Assembly: GCA_029237825.1 (NCBI GenBank)
Contig: JAQZBQ010000004.1
Coordinates: 1-64,000, forward strand
From: Bacteroidota bacterium
Lineage (GTDB): Bacteria > Bacteroidota > Bacteroidia > B-17B0 > Aurantibacillaceae
Length of the DNA stretch: 64,000 nucleotides
Reading direction: 5' to 3'
Numbering within the stretch: position 1 is the first letter of the stretch; every line of letters begins with the position of its first letter. Shown here in pieces: positions 52,051 to 60,497 of the stretch. A program made the position numbers and the translations under genes. The notes under the pieces are model-generated. The model saw only the letters and a program-made list of their open reading frames with translations, did no database searches and was not told the origin of the DNA.

Positions 52051-52883
52051 AACATACGGTTTAAGAGGGTGTAGTTATGATGTTGGGGCAAACCAGCCAG
52101 GTTACTCCAGTTGATAGATTTGTGTCCGATTCCCAAACGAATATTTTTAATGTATTTTTTTAGAACTGAAACAATTCCAGATTCCGAAGGTAAATTTCCC
52201 GTTAGAGTAATTTTTACTGTTAATGGATTCAATTGGTATTGCTCTAAAATAAACAACACATAATATAATATATCTTCCTCGGTTGATACAGAAAATTGAT
52301 TGGCCAGCAGGAATTTTTGGTCTTGTTTCACTACCACCTCAATGAAAGATGCGTGAATGCTTAACAGTATGTCTTCCTTCGCAAGTTCCTCCGAATGAAG
52401 TAAGATTCTGGACTGAATTGTAAGCGTATGTTTTAGCAGGTGTTGTGGAAATAACCGATCGAGAGTAGATTTCAAATGCTCATCAATCGAATACATAAGT
52501 TTGATGTCAGAGTTGAGGTCATCAGTGATAATCAGTTTATCACCTGTAGTTCCTGTGTTAAATTCGAGAAGTGTACGACTGCTTTCTTCGTTATAAAAAG
52601 TTGCAGGGCACAATGTAAACTGTTTCTCAAAGTAATTAATGTACACGTGTTGGTAGGTTTTTTCAGCCAGTCGATGGTGTTTAACCATCTGTAAGAGCGC
52701 GTCACTCAATCCGGTCTGTGTCTGTTCTTCATAGGAATGATGAGTTAACCATAATGGTTTTTCAGCCGCCGCGTTCAATTCACAAAAACTAACCGTCGAG
52801 GGAAGCAGTTCAATCACCAGAATATCGGCATCGGCGGATACATTTCCGTAACTTGATTGATCTGTTTTAACTTCACCAGGCAT
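52041..52883 (-). CDS. DUF3822 family protein
   Basis: The 280-residue soluble protein appears to belong to the Bacteroidota DUF3822 family, suspected to have an actin/ASKHA-like fold (ADILVIELLPSTVSFCEL near the N-terminus and a second repeat-like half around residue 170). The function is unknown. Its place directly before and overlapping rsmD is, as far as I recall, a common arrangement in the phylum. TAGATTCG lies 17 bases before the ATG, one mismatch from the -7 box. Confidence 0.78.
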   Translation of the reverse strand: MPGEVKTDQSSYGNVSADADILVIELLPSTVSFCELNAAAEKPLWLTHHSYEEQTQTGLSDALLQMVKHHRLAEKTYQHVYINYFEKQFTLCPATFYNEESSRTLLEFNTGTTGDKLIITDDLNSDIKLMYSIDEHLKSTLDRLFPQHLLKHTLTIQSRILLHSEELAKEDILLSIHASFIEVVVKQDQKFLLANQFSVSTEEDILYYVLFILEQYQLNPLTVKITLTGNLPSESGIVSVLKKYIKNIRLGIGHKSINWSNLAGLPQHHNYTLLNRMFCE

Positions 52884-52927
52884 ATTTTTTACAAAAACGA
52901 ATCTAATAAAAGAATTCGGGAATGAAC

Positions 52928-53680
52928 TTATTTTGGATTGAATATTTCTTTCGCCATATTTTCTCTTGGCAGGATGTTGTAGTACTCCTCAACTTGTTCT
53001 GTTTTTCCGTTGCGTTTAAACGTCACTTTAGTCTCTGTGTAACCTTTGCAGCTTTTTTGGAACGCATCGAAACTCATATCCATAGTATTTTGGGGATCCA
53101 TGTGTTCAATTATGCGAACGATCTGAAGCTTCGATTTAGTGACCCAGATCTGGTTACTAACCGTATCGTTGGCGACAGCCCCAATTACATAAAACGTTTC
53201 TTTTTTTATTTTCCGAACCGATAGTACTTCAGTTTTAAAACCATCTTTCGCGAGCCTGTTTATAACATCCGGAAGTTCCCTAAAATACATTCCACCAAGC
53301 AATAAAAGCAGCGTATTAGGATCATGGTTTACTTTTTTAAGCGTATGGGATTTATACCTGTAGGAACTATCGTTTTTAAATATGACGAAATTACCTTCTT
53401 CGCTTTTTCCGAAATCAATTCTGAACTTGTCAGGGAACTCAATGTATTCGTGCCATTCCGAATGGCCTACGATACTATCGTTGCGGTAATGCGTGTTTTT
53501 TTGGGAAAAGGTATAAGCTTTGCACGGACCGTTTTTATATTTCGCATGCATCGCTTGCAAAACATCGTTCCCAGTTTTGTAAGGTTTTTTTACGGATGTC
53601 AGTGCAATGCCGATTCCGATTTCCTGTGAAAAAAGATGGATGCTGCAAAAAATAAGAAAATAACAACTGAGGGGTTTCAT
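52928..53680 (-). CDS. Outer membrane lipoprotein carrier (LolA)-like protein
   Basis: A signal peptide (MKPLSCYFLIFCSIHLFS) precedes a domain with beta strands in the LolA order: MHAKYKNGPCKAYTFSQ, then WHEYIEFPDKFRIDFG, NDSSYRYK and a final KVTFKRNGKTEQVEEYYNI. The resemblance is structural and uncertain. The 250 aa are slightly longer than LolA. It starts within the last four bases of the upstream methyltransferase gene. LolA proper moves lipoproteins to the outer membrane. Confidence 0.65.
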   Translation of the reverse strand: MKPLSCYFLIFCSIHLFSQEIGIGIALTSVKKPYKTGNDVLQAMHAKYKNGPCKAYTFSQKNTHYRNDSIVGHSEWHEYIEFPDKFRIDFGKSEEGNFVIFKNDSSYRYKSHTLKKVNHDPNTLLLLLGGMYFRELPDVINRLAKDGFKTEVLSVRKIKKETFYVIGAVANDTVSNQIWVTKSKLQIVRIIEHMDPQNTMDMSFDAFQKSCKGYTETKVTFKRNGKTEQVEEYYNILPRENMAKEIFNPK

Positions 53681-54444
53681 GTTGAATAGTTTAGCTGCCT
53701 GTGAAATTCAGAACAAATTATGGCGCAGGCATTCGCAGCATTCAATGATTCGCTACCATTAGATGTTGCAGGCGGAATAGTAATTGGGGCGTTAACATAG
53801 GTCAGGGTTTCTGCGCTTATACCGTTTGATTCATTCCCAATAACCAGTAGTCCGCTGGAAAGGGAGCTCGTATAAATATTTTTCCCCGTTAACACGGCGC
53901 CGTAAACCGGAATTTCTTTCAGATGAGGCGCCAGGTCTTGAATAGACATTTTTAAAACCGAAACCCTTAAGATAGCTCCCATGCTTGCCTGCACTGTTTT
54001 GGGGTTATATAGTTCGGTGGAGGTTGGTGAGCAGATGACTTGTTTGATCCCGAACCAGTCTGCTATCCTTATCATTGTTCCAAGATTTCCGGGATCGCGG
54101 ATATCATCCAGGAAAAGTGTGGTGCTATTGTTAAGAAGACTGATGTCCAGCTCAGGAGTTACCATCCGGGCAATTGCGAGTACCTGATTCGGACTGGTTA
54201 AAAGGCTGATTTTTTGAAGCTCTTCGGAAGTGAGTTCGGTAATTTTAAACTCCCTTCCCTTAAACAATTCATCCTGCTTGTTGAGGTATTCGGAAGTAGC
54301 AAACACTTCGATAACCTGATATGCTTCGTGCGTAATAAATTCTGTAACGAGTTTAACACCTTCTATGATAAACAAGCCTTCCTGATCCCTGTTTTTTTTA
54401 GAGTGTAAAGATTGTATATATTTTATCTGATTTTTACTAATCAC
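53677..54444 (-). CDS. SpoU/TrmH-family RNA methyltransferase
   Basis: The 255-residue SPOUT methyltransferase has an N-terminal substrate-binding domain (about 1-85) and the three family motifs in the second half: DDIRDPGNLGTMIRIADWF, VIGNESNGIS and NGSESLNAANACAII. The start is GTG at 54444 (KNQIKYIQSLHSKKNRDQ follows). Family members 2'-O-methylate rRNA or tRNA; which site is unknown. It is divergent from tamL and coupled to the LolA-like gene downstream. Confidence 0.92.
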   Translation of the reverse strand: MISKNQIKYIQSLHSKKNRDQEGLFIIEGVKLVTEFITHEAYQVIEVFATSEYLNKQDELFKGREFKITELTSEELQKISLLTSPNQVLAIARMVTPELDISLLNNSTTLFLDDIRDPGNLGTMIRIADWFGIKQVICSPTSTELYNPKTVQASMGAILRVSVLKMSIQDLAPHLKEIPVYGAVLTGKNIYTSSLSSGLLVIGNESNGISAETLTYVNAPITIPPATSNGSESLNAANACAIICSEFHRQLNYST

Positions 54445-54487
54445 TTTTTAAGACTAAATTAGTAGGCTATAAATGTAAGTAATCCAT

Positions 54488-57031
54488 TTGACCTTTAATC
54501 AGGATATAAGAAGTATTTTAGCTGCCTTTGCGCCGTATGGAAGATTGTATTTATGTCTGACTTTACTTTGTATATTTTCAACTTCCTGCAATGTCAATAA
54601 ACACCTGAAGGAAAATGAATACCTGTTAAGTAAAAATACGGTTAAGGACAACGGAACAAATATTGATAACAATGATTTAGAAGCTTTTATCCGCCAAAAG
54701 CCGAACCGTAAAATTCTTAAACTGTTTCGCTTCAATTTATGGTTATATAACCAGGTGGATCAGCAGAAAATGCTGGAGAAGAAAGAGAAACGAGACCGTA
54801 AGTTTGACCGCATCAACGCCAAACGGATAGAAAAAACAAACCGGAAAAATGCAAAGCGACTCGCTAAAGGAAAACCTGCTAAACTTCCTAAGTTAAAGAA
54901 CAAAGAGAAACCCACATTTAGGGAAAGTATCATGGAAGCAGGTGAGCCACCGGTAGTTCTAGATACGTTTTTAACTAAAGTTACGAAAAACCAATTACAG
55001 AAGTTTGTCTTTTCAAAGGGGTATTTTGATTCTGAAGTCAGAGACAGCCTGGTGTTGGATTCTAAGAATAAACGGGCTAAAACATTTTATTCCATCTCAA
55101 CATCGGAACCTTATTATGTCCGTTCCATTAATTATAAAATTGAAGATCCACTGATTGAATATTTTATTTTAAACGATTCCGTTTCCAGCCTTATCAAACA
55201 TAATACAATTTATGATGAAGAAATACTTCAAAAGGAACGCGACCGGATTGCAGAAAGTCAGTTGAATAACGGTTATTTTTATTTTGCTCCTGAGTATGTG
55301 TATTACCTGGCCGACACGAACCTAGCCGGGCAGAATGTTAACCTTACAATTGGCATTAAAATGTATTCGAAGAGTTTTAGCGAAGTCAATGATTCTCTGG
55401 TATACATCAATCATCCGCGTTTTTATATCGAAAACGTTTATGTGATACCCGAAACTATTACCGACTTCAGGGGTAAGGCCAACGATGTGTATATGAAAGA
55501 TACCGTTGATTATAACGGATTAAAAATATTGCATAACAGTCCGTTAAAATTCAGGAAAAAGGATCTGACACGCGATGTTTCGGTTGCCCCCGGACAGCTG
55601 TATCAGCAGAAATTTTCAGAAGACACCTACAAAGGAATGACGTCGCTGAAAGTTTTTAAAAGTGTGTTTATCCAGTATATAAAAAATCCGAATTTTTCGG
55701 ATAAACTCGATTGCTACATTGTATGTCAGCCAGTAGTAAAACAAGCGGTTACGATTGAGACGGAATACAATTATACTTCCGGAAACTCGGGAATTGCGGG
55801 CAGCCTGGTGTTTCAAAATAAAAATGCCTTTCGCGGTGCAGAACTGGTTGAGCTAAAATTAAAAGGATCGATTACAGCGCAAAAACAATTCAACACCCAG
55901 CAAACCACTACCACCATCAATGACGTTCAAAATACCTTTAACACAGTTCAGTTTGGCCCGGAATTAAATATTTATTTTCCCAAGCCCTTGTTTCCGTTTA
56001 CTTTGTTTTACTACAAAAAAGATTTAAATGAAAAAAGGTATTTTACTTCACCAAAGACCATTTTAAATTTGTCCATCAATTACCAGTCGCGCCCCGAATT
56101 CGACCGAACCATTTCCAGTGTATCCTATGGTTTTAAATTTACAAACAGTTCAGGTTTGTTTACGTATGATGTGATTCCATTGGAGACCTACGTCGTAAAA
56201 GCGAGGTTGTTTGGAAATTTTCGTAACGACTTACTTAACATCAATGATTTTTTTCTTTTAAATTCCTTTCAGGATCACATCACCACTTTATCCAAGGTTT
56301 CAGCCACCTTCAACAATCAGGTATTGAGTAAAAAACGTAATCCTATGTATTTAAGAATGAGCTTAAGTTCTTCCGGGAATATTCTGCGTGGCTTGTATTC
56401 GGCAACCGGACAACCAACTGATGCGCAGGATCGTTACCTGATCGACGGCATACCTTTTTCGCAATTTGTGAAAATTGATACCGATTACCGGTTTTATTTT
56501 AAAGTTAGAAAGTTCGGCAAACTCGTGTACAGGCTCGCAGGTGGATACGGACATCCGCTTAAAAATTTAACAACCTTACCTTACGAACAAAGTTTTTTTG
56601 GCGGCGGTCCAAATACGAACCGGGCTTGGCGTGCGCGGACACTTGGTCCGGGAAGCTATTCCCAACCCGAATCCGTTACCGCCCGTTATGATAAAATAGG
56701 GAACATTCAAATTGAAAGTAATGTGGAATACCGTTTTCACATCTTTAAATCGTTTTACGGAGCATGGTTCGCGGATGCGGGAAATATCTGGCTGTCATAT
56801 GAAGATCCAAGTAAACCAAACGGGAAATTTGCCATAGATAAATTTTATAGGGAAATCGCCCTGGGTTCCGGTTTTGGCTTGCGGTATGATTTTAGTTTTT
56901 TTGTTTTGCGGCTTGATGGAGGTATGCGAGTGCATGATCCGCAATACGCTGAAGGCAAACGGTGGGTTTTTGGTACGCAAACGCTTCGGCAATCGGCTAT
57001 TTTGAATTTCGGTATTGGTTATCCATTTTAA
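54488..57031 (+). CDS. tamL: TamL-like outer membrane lipoprotein of the BamA superfamily
   Basis: This is an Omp85-type protein of 847 aa with a lipoprotein signal (CLTLLCIFSTSC), which marks the TamL group of Bacteroidota. POTRA-like repeats fill about 30-420, interrupted by a lysine-rich stretch (about 95-150); the C-terminal barrel (about 430-847) shows GYGHPLKNLTTLPYEQSFFG, GGPNTNRAWRARTLGPGSY and ends in aromatic GIGYPF, the expected terminal strand. The start is uncertain: no ATG occurs before the signal peptide, and TTG at 54488 is the likely start. It is divergent from the SpoU-type gene. Confidence 0.88.
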   Translation: MTFNQDIRSILAAFAPYGRLYLCLTLLCIFSTSCNVNKHLKENEYLLSKNTVKDNGTNIDNNDLEAFIRQKPNRKILKLFRFNLWLYNQVDQQKMLEKKEKRDRKFDRINAKRIEKTNRKNAKRLAKGKPAKLPKLKNKEKPTFRESIMEAGEPPVVLDTFLTKVTKNQLQKFVFSKGYFDSEVRDSLVLDSKNKRAKTFYSISTSEPYYVRSINYKIEDPLIEYFILNDSVSSLIKHNTIYDEEILQKERDRIAESQLNNGYFYFAPEYVYYLADTNLAGQNVNLTIGIKMYSKSFSEVNDSLVYINHPRFYIENVYVIPETITDFRGKANDVYMKDTVDYNGLKILHNSPLKFRKKDLTRDVSVAPGQLYQQKFSEDTYKGMTSLKVFKSVFIQYIKNPNFSDKLDCYIVCQPVVKQAVTIETEYNYTSGNSGIAGSLVFQNKNAFRGAELVELKLKGSITAQKQFNTQQTTTTINDVQNTFNTVQFGPELNIYFPKPLFPFTLFYYKKDLNEKRYFTSPKTILNLSINYQSRPEFDRTISSVSYGFKFTNSSGLFTYDVIPLETYVVKARLFGNFRNDLLNINDFFLLNSFQDHITTLSKVSATFNNQVLSKKRNPMYLRMSLSSSGNILRGLYSATGQPTDAQDRYLIDGIPFSQFVKIDTDYRFYFKVRKFGKLVYRLAGGYGHPLKNLTTLPYEQSFFGGGPNTNRAWRARTLGPGSYSQPESVTARYDKIGNIQIESNVEYRFHIFKSFYGAWFADAGNIWLSYEDPSKPNGKFAIDKFYREIALGSGFGLRYDFSFFVLRLDGGMRVHDPQYAEGKRWVFGTQTLRQSAILNFGIGYPF

Positions 57032-57140
57032 TTTCTTACTGTATTTTTTAAACGTAGTTCTTGTTTAACATGGGTATGAGGGTTAGCACTTCTAGTTGAG
57101 AAAGGAACCGCAATGTATGCTATCAAGGCGCATTTTTTAT

Positions 57141-57148
57141 TACCTTTG
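57141..57148 (+). promoter_or_regulatory. Putative -7 box of prfC
   Basis: TACCTTTG is a perfect TAnnTTTG match, 19 bases before the prfC ATG, in the 136-bp gap after tamL. Confidence 0.5.
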
Positions 57149-57167
57149 CCCCTCATTTTTATAATCA

Positions 57168-58751
57168 ATGAGTTTTACCGACGAATTACATAAACGAAAA
57201 ACATTTGCCATCATAGCCCATCCGGATGCGGGTAAAACTACCCTTACTGAAAAATTATTGCTTTTTGGAGGTGCGATTCAATCGGCGGGCGCGGTTAAGT
57301 CCAACAAAATCAAAAAATCAACAACTTCCGATTTCATGGAAATTGAGAAACAGAGAGGGATTTCAGTTTCAACTTCCGTGATGGCCTTCGACTACCGGGA
57401 TTTTAAAGTTAACATTTTGGATACTCCCGGTCACGAAGATTTTGCCGAGGACACCTACCGCACCTTATCGGCTGTTGACAGTGTAATTATGGTTATTGAT
57501 TGTGTGAAAGGCGTGGAGCCGCAAACCCGTAAATTATTGGAAGTGTGCCGTATGCGTAACACGCCAGTAATCGTTTTTGTAAATAAGATGGACCGTGAAG
57601 GACAAAATGCTTTTGATTTGCTTGACGAGATTGAAAAAGAATTAAAAATCCGGGTTCGTCCGCTTACCTGGCCGATTGGTATTGGAAAATCATTTAAAGG
57701 TGTTTACAATTTATATGAGAAAAAATTATCGCTGTTTCAGGGCGATAGCAAAACAACGGTTGAAGAAAGCGTAGTGTTGAATGATGTGAATGATAGCGAA
57801 ATTGAAAAATACATTAGCGTGGATTTCGCTAATCAGTTAAGGGAGGATATTACGTTGATTGATGGAGTTTATGATGATTTTAATAAAGGCGAATATTTGA
57901 AAGCAAACGTGAGTCCGGTATTTTTTGGCAGTGCGGTGAATAATTTTGGAATAAAAGAATTGCTGGATTGTTTTGTTGAGATAGCTCCAACACCGCAGGG
58001 AAGAGACACTGATGTAGCTGGACATATCGAACCGGATTCACCTAAATTCAGCGGGTTTGTTTTTAAAATTCATGCTAATCTTGACCCTAAACACAGAGAC
58101 CGTATTGCTTTCCTTCGGATAGTTTCGGGAAAATTTGAAAGGAATAAATATTACTTCAATGTTCGGGAAGGAAAAGACATGCGGTTTAGCAATCCAACAG
58201 CCTTTATGGCGCAACAGAAATCTGTGATTGATGAATCCTATCCGGGGGATGTGATTGGTTTGTATGATGCGGGTAATTTTAAAATTGGAGATACATTGAC
58301 CGAAGGAGCGAAATTTCATTTTAAAGGAATTCCGAGTTTCTCACCCGAGTTGTTTAAATACGTAACAAACCTCGATCCGATGAAAACCAAACAATTACAA
58401 AAAGGATTGGAACAGTTAACAGACGAAGGTGTTGCACAATTGTTTACGAAGAAAGCTGATGGAAGAAAGGTTGTAGGAACCGTTGGGGCATTACAATTTG
58501 AAGTAATTCAACACCGGTTAAAATCGGAGTATAATGCGTCTTGTGGGTATGATTCAGTAAATTTGTACAAAGCACTTTGGATTGAATGCCAGGATAAGAA
58601 AAAGCTGGATGAGTTTCTGGTAGATAAATCCAATCATATTGCTTATGATAAGGAAAACCGTTTGGTGTTTTTAGCTGAATCTGCCTGGCTGCTTCAAATG
58701 GCACAAGAAAAATTTCCTGAAATCAAATTTCATTTAAAGAGCGAATTTTAA
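57168..58751 (+). CDS. prfC: Peptide chain release factor 3
   Basis: RF3 is the GTPase that releases RF1/RF2 from the ribosome after termination. The G domain shows [15 protein letters not shown] (G1), the RGIS effector-loop region (G2), DTPGHEDF (G3) and NKMD (G4), followed by the EF-G-like domains 2 and 3. The 527 aa match the family exactly. The ATG at 57168 is supported by the TACCTTTG box upstream. The next gene follows after 17 bases with its own promoter-like sequence. Confidence 0.96.
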   Translation: MSFTDELHKRKTFAIIAHPDAGKTTLTEKLLLFGGAIQSAGAVKSNKIKKSTTSDFMEIEKQRGISVSTSVMAFDYRDFKVNILDTPGHEDFAEDTYRTLSAVDSVIMVIDCVKGVEPQTRKLLEVCRMRNTPVIVFVNKMDREGQNAFDLLDEIEKELKIRVRPLTWPIGIGKSFKGVYNLYEKKLSLFQGDSKTTVEESVVLNDVNDSEIEKYISVDFANQLREDITLIDGVYDDFNKGEYLKANVSPVFFGSAVNNFGIKELLDCFVEIAPTPQGRDTDVAGHIEPDSPKFSGFVFKIHANLDPKHRDRIAFLRIVSGKFERNKYYFNVREGKDMRFSNPTAFMAQQKSVIDESYPGDVIGLYDAGNFKIGDTLTEGAKFHFKGIPSFSPELFKYVTNLDPMKTKQLQKGLEQLTDEGVAQLFTKKADGRKVVGTVGALQFEVIQHRLKSEYNASCGYDSVNLYKALWIECQDKKKLDEFLVDKSNHIAYDKENRLVFLAESAWLLQMAQEKFPEIKFHLKSEF

Positions 58752-58768
58752 CTTTTTTATTTTTGTGT

Positions 58769-58996
58769 ATGAAAATTGCGTTTGGTATAGGAATAATTTT
58801 AATCATTTGCATTTCCTGTAAAAAGGAGTACACATGTGAATGCAAAACAATAGACGTGCATCAGGGATTTATCAATCCAGTAAATTATCAAGTTAAAGAA
58901 AAGAATGAGAAAGATGCATTATCAAACTGCGCAAAGCAATATAACGCTTCAGGATCTGCAACAGGAGGTATAAAGTGTGATGTAACACAAAATTAA
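58769..58996 (+). CDS. Small cysteine-containing lipoprotein
   Basis: The 75-residue protein starts MKIAFGIGIILIICISC, a short lipoprotein signal with the lipobox Cys, followed by KKEYTCECK and a later Cys pair (about 52 and 70). The ATG at 58769 is immediately preceded by TATTTTTG (58758-58765), a perfect -7 box only three bases away, so the mRNA would be leaderless. The function is unknown. It is two bases from the PaaY-like gene. Confidence 0.72.
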   Translation: MKIAFGIGIILIICISCKKEYTCECKTIDVHQGFINPVNYQVKEKNEKDALSNCAKQYNASGSATGGIKCDVTQN

Positions 58997-58998
58997 TT

Positions 58999-59607
58999 AT
59001 GGCAAATATTTTTGAATTCAACGGTTATAAGCCGATTATAGATAAAAGTTCTTTTGTTCACCCCAACGCAACCGTTACCGGTAATGTCATCATTGGTAAA
59101 AATGTGTATATCGGTCCGGGAGCAGCAATTCGTGGCGATTGGGGACAAATCATTATTGAAGACGGATGTAATGTTCAGGAAAACTGCACCATTCATATGT
59201 TTCCGGGCACGACCGTTTTATTGAAAGAGTCGGCGCATATAGGGCACGGAGCAATTATACACGGCGCCACTATTGGTAAAAATGTACTGGTTGGAATGAA
59301 TTCGGTTGTTATGGATAATTGCATCATTGGGGATAATTGCATCATTGGCGCCTTATGTTTTGTGCCTGCAGACACCATTATTGATGAGCGGAAAATTGTT
59401 GTGGGTAACCCCGGGAAAGTTGTAAAAGATGTGAGTGATGATATGATTTCCTGGAAAACAAAAGGCACTGCCTTGTACCAACAGTTACCCGCCGATTGTT
59501 ATGCTAGTTTAAAGCCGTGTGAACCCTTGCGCAGGATGCCTGCATACCGTCCTGATCAGCAAAACGAATACAAAACCTGGAGCGAGGAAAAAAGAAAGAA
59601 GGGTTAG
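58999..59607 (+). CDS. PaaY-like hexapeptide-repeat protein (gamma-carbonic anhydrase fold)
   Basis: The 202-residue protein is made of hexapeptide repeats (ATVTGNVIIGKNVYIGPGA, GHGAIIHGATIGKNVLVG) forming a left-handed beta-helix, with His in IHMF, HIGHG and IIHG positions expected for the trimer metal site. The C-terminal helix and the end KTWSEEKRKKG resemble PaaY, a thioesterase linked to phenylacetate breakdown, but no paa gene is present, so activity as carbonic anhydrase-like or acyl-CoA thioesterase is equally possible. Confidence 0.85.
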   Translation: MANIFEFNGYKPIIDKSSFVHPNATVTGNVIIGKNVYIGPGAAIRGDWGQIIIEDGCNVQENCTIHMFPGTTVLLKESAHIGHGAIIHGATIGKNVLVGMNSVVMDNCIIGDNCIIGALCFVPADTIIDERKIVVGNPGKVVKDVSDDMISWKTKGTALYQQLPADCYASLKPCEPLRRMPAYRPDQQNEYKTWSEEKRKKG

Positions 59608-59636
59608 AGTTTTTGGTTTAATGCCACTGCTATTTG

Positions 59637-60455
59637 CTAATGATCATAGGCATAGCATGGAGGATCGGCAAATGTCAGTTTAAAGTTAAGTGTAATCCCA
59701 AAAAAGAAAAACCAGTCTTTCGTTCTTGGATTGCCTCGTTGTTCGTTCACATTACTTCCTGCATTTTTTGATCGGTCGGAAAGCTTAATCCCGTTAATGC
59801 TGGAAAACGGAACAAGGTTAGGATCCGGATAGGTTCCACTCACATCGTCCAGGTAATCAGTAAATGTTTTTCGCGGCCCCCATTCAATACCAATACCTAC
59901 TTTTTTAGAAACGTTTAATTTAGCTCCAACACCAAACGGAATTCCTACCTGTGTAAGCCTGTATCCTTTTGACTGGCCCTCCGTACGAAGTGGCTGGAGT
60001 TCTATCCAATGATTCCCCATTTGGGCCATTGGCTTAAAACGAAACACGTCCAATCCAAGGAACAAAAAGGTTGTAAATTTATATTTATCGTTGCTGATAC
60101 GGTATTCAAGGAAATTAAACTCCGCCAGTACATTAAATTCCATAATTTGTGATTTAAAGTTAAGGTTGCGTTGAAGTTGGTCAGCATCCTCACTTTGCGA
60201 ATCATCTCCCATGATATTCCCAAAATTAAAACCACCTCGAAAGGCATACCGGTAATTTGGTGTAAAGCGGTAAAAAAGACCACCCGCAGGTTGAGTTAAA
60301 TGAAATTGTTTCGTTGGATTTAAATCCCCGATGTAATATGCTCCTCCTAAAAAAATGCCTAGTTCGTGTTGTCTGAAGTTTCTCTTCTTGGTTTGCGATA
60401 GCAAGGAAGAAGAAATCGTTAACAGGCTAATAGTTAAGAAAAAAATAAATTTCAT
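59637..60455 (-). CDS. DUF6089-like outer membrane beta-barrel protein
   Basis: A signal peptide (about 1-20, ending LLSQ) is followed by the barrel start HELGIFLGGAYYIGDLNPTK and FTPNYRYAFRGGFNFGNI, typical of DUF6089 proteins in Bacteroidota, and ends close to FGITLNFKLTFAD. The family is related to small outer membrane proteins whose role is unknown. It lies 42 bp after the S8 peptidase gene, on the same strand. Confidence 0.8.
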   Translation of the reverse strand: MKFIFFLTISLLTISSSLLSQTKKRNFRQHELGIFLGGAYYIGDLNPTKQFHLTQPAGGLFYRFTPNYRYAFRGGFNFGNIMGDDSQSEDADQLQRNLNFKSQIMEFNVLAEFNFLEYRISNDKYKFTTFLFLGLDVFRFKPMAQMGNHWIELQPLRTEGQSKGYRLTQVGIPFGVGAKLNVSKKVGIGIEWGPRKTFTDYLDDVSGTYPDPNLVPFSSINGIKLSDRSKNAGSNVNEQRGNPRTKDWFFFFGITLNFKLTFADPPCYAYDH

Positions 60456-60497
60456 AATTATATAACGACGCTTTATTAAAAAAAGTATAAATTCAAA

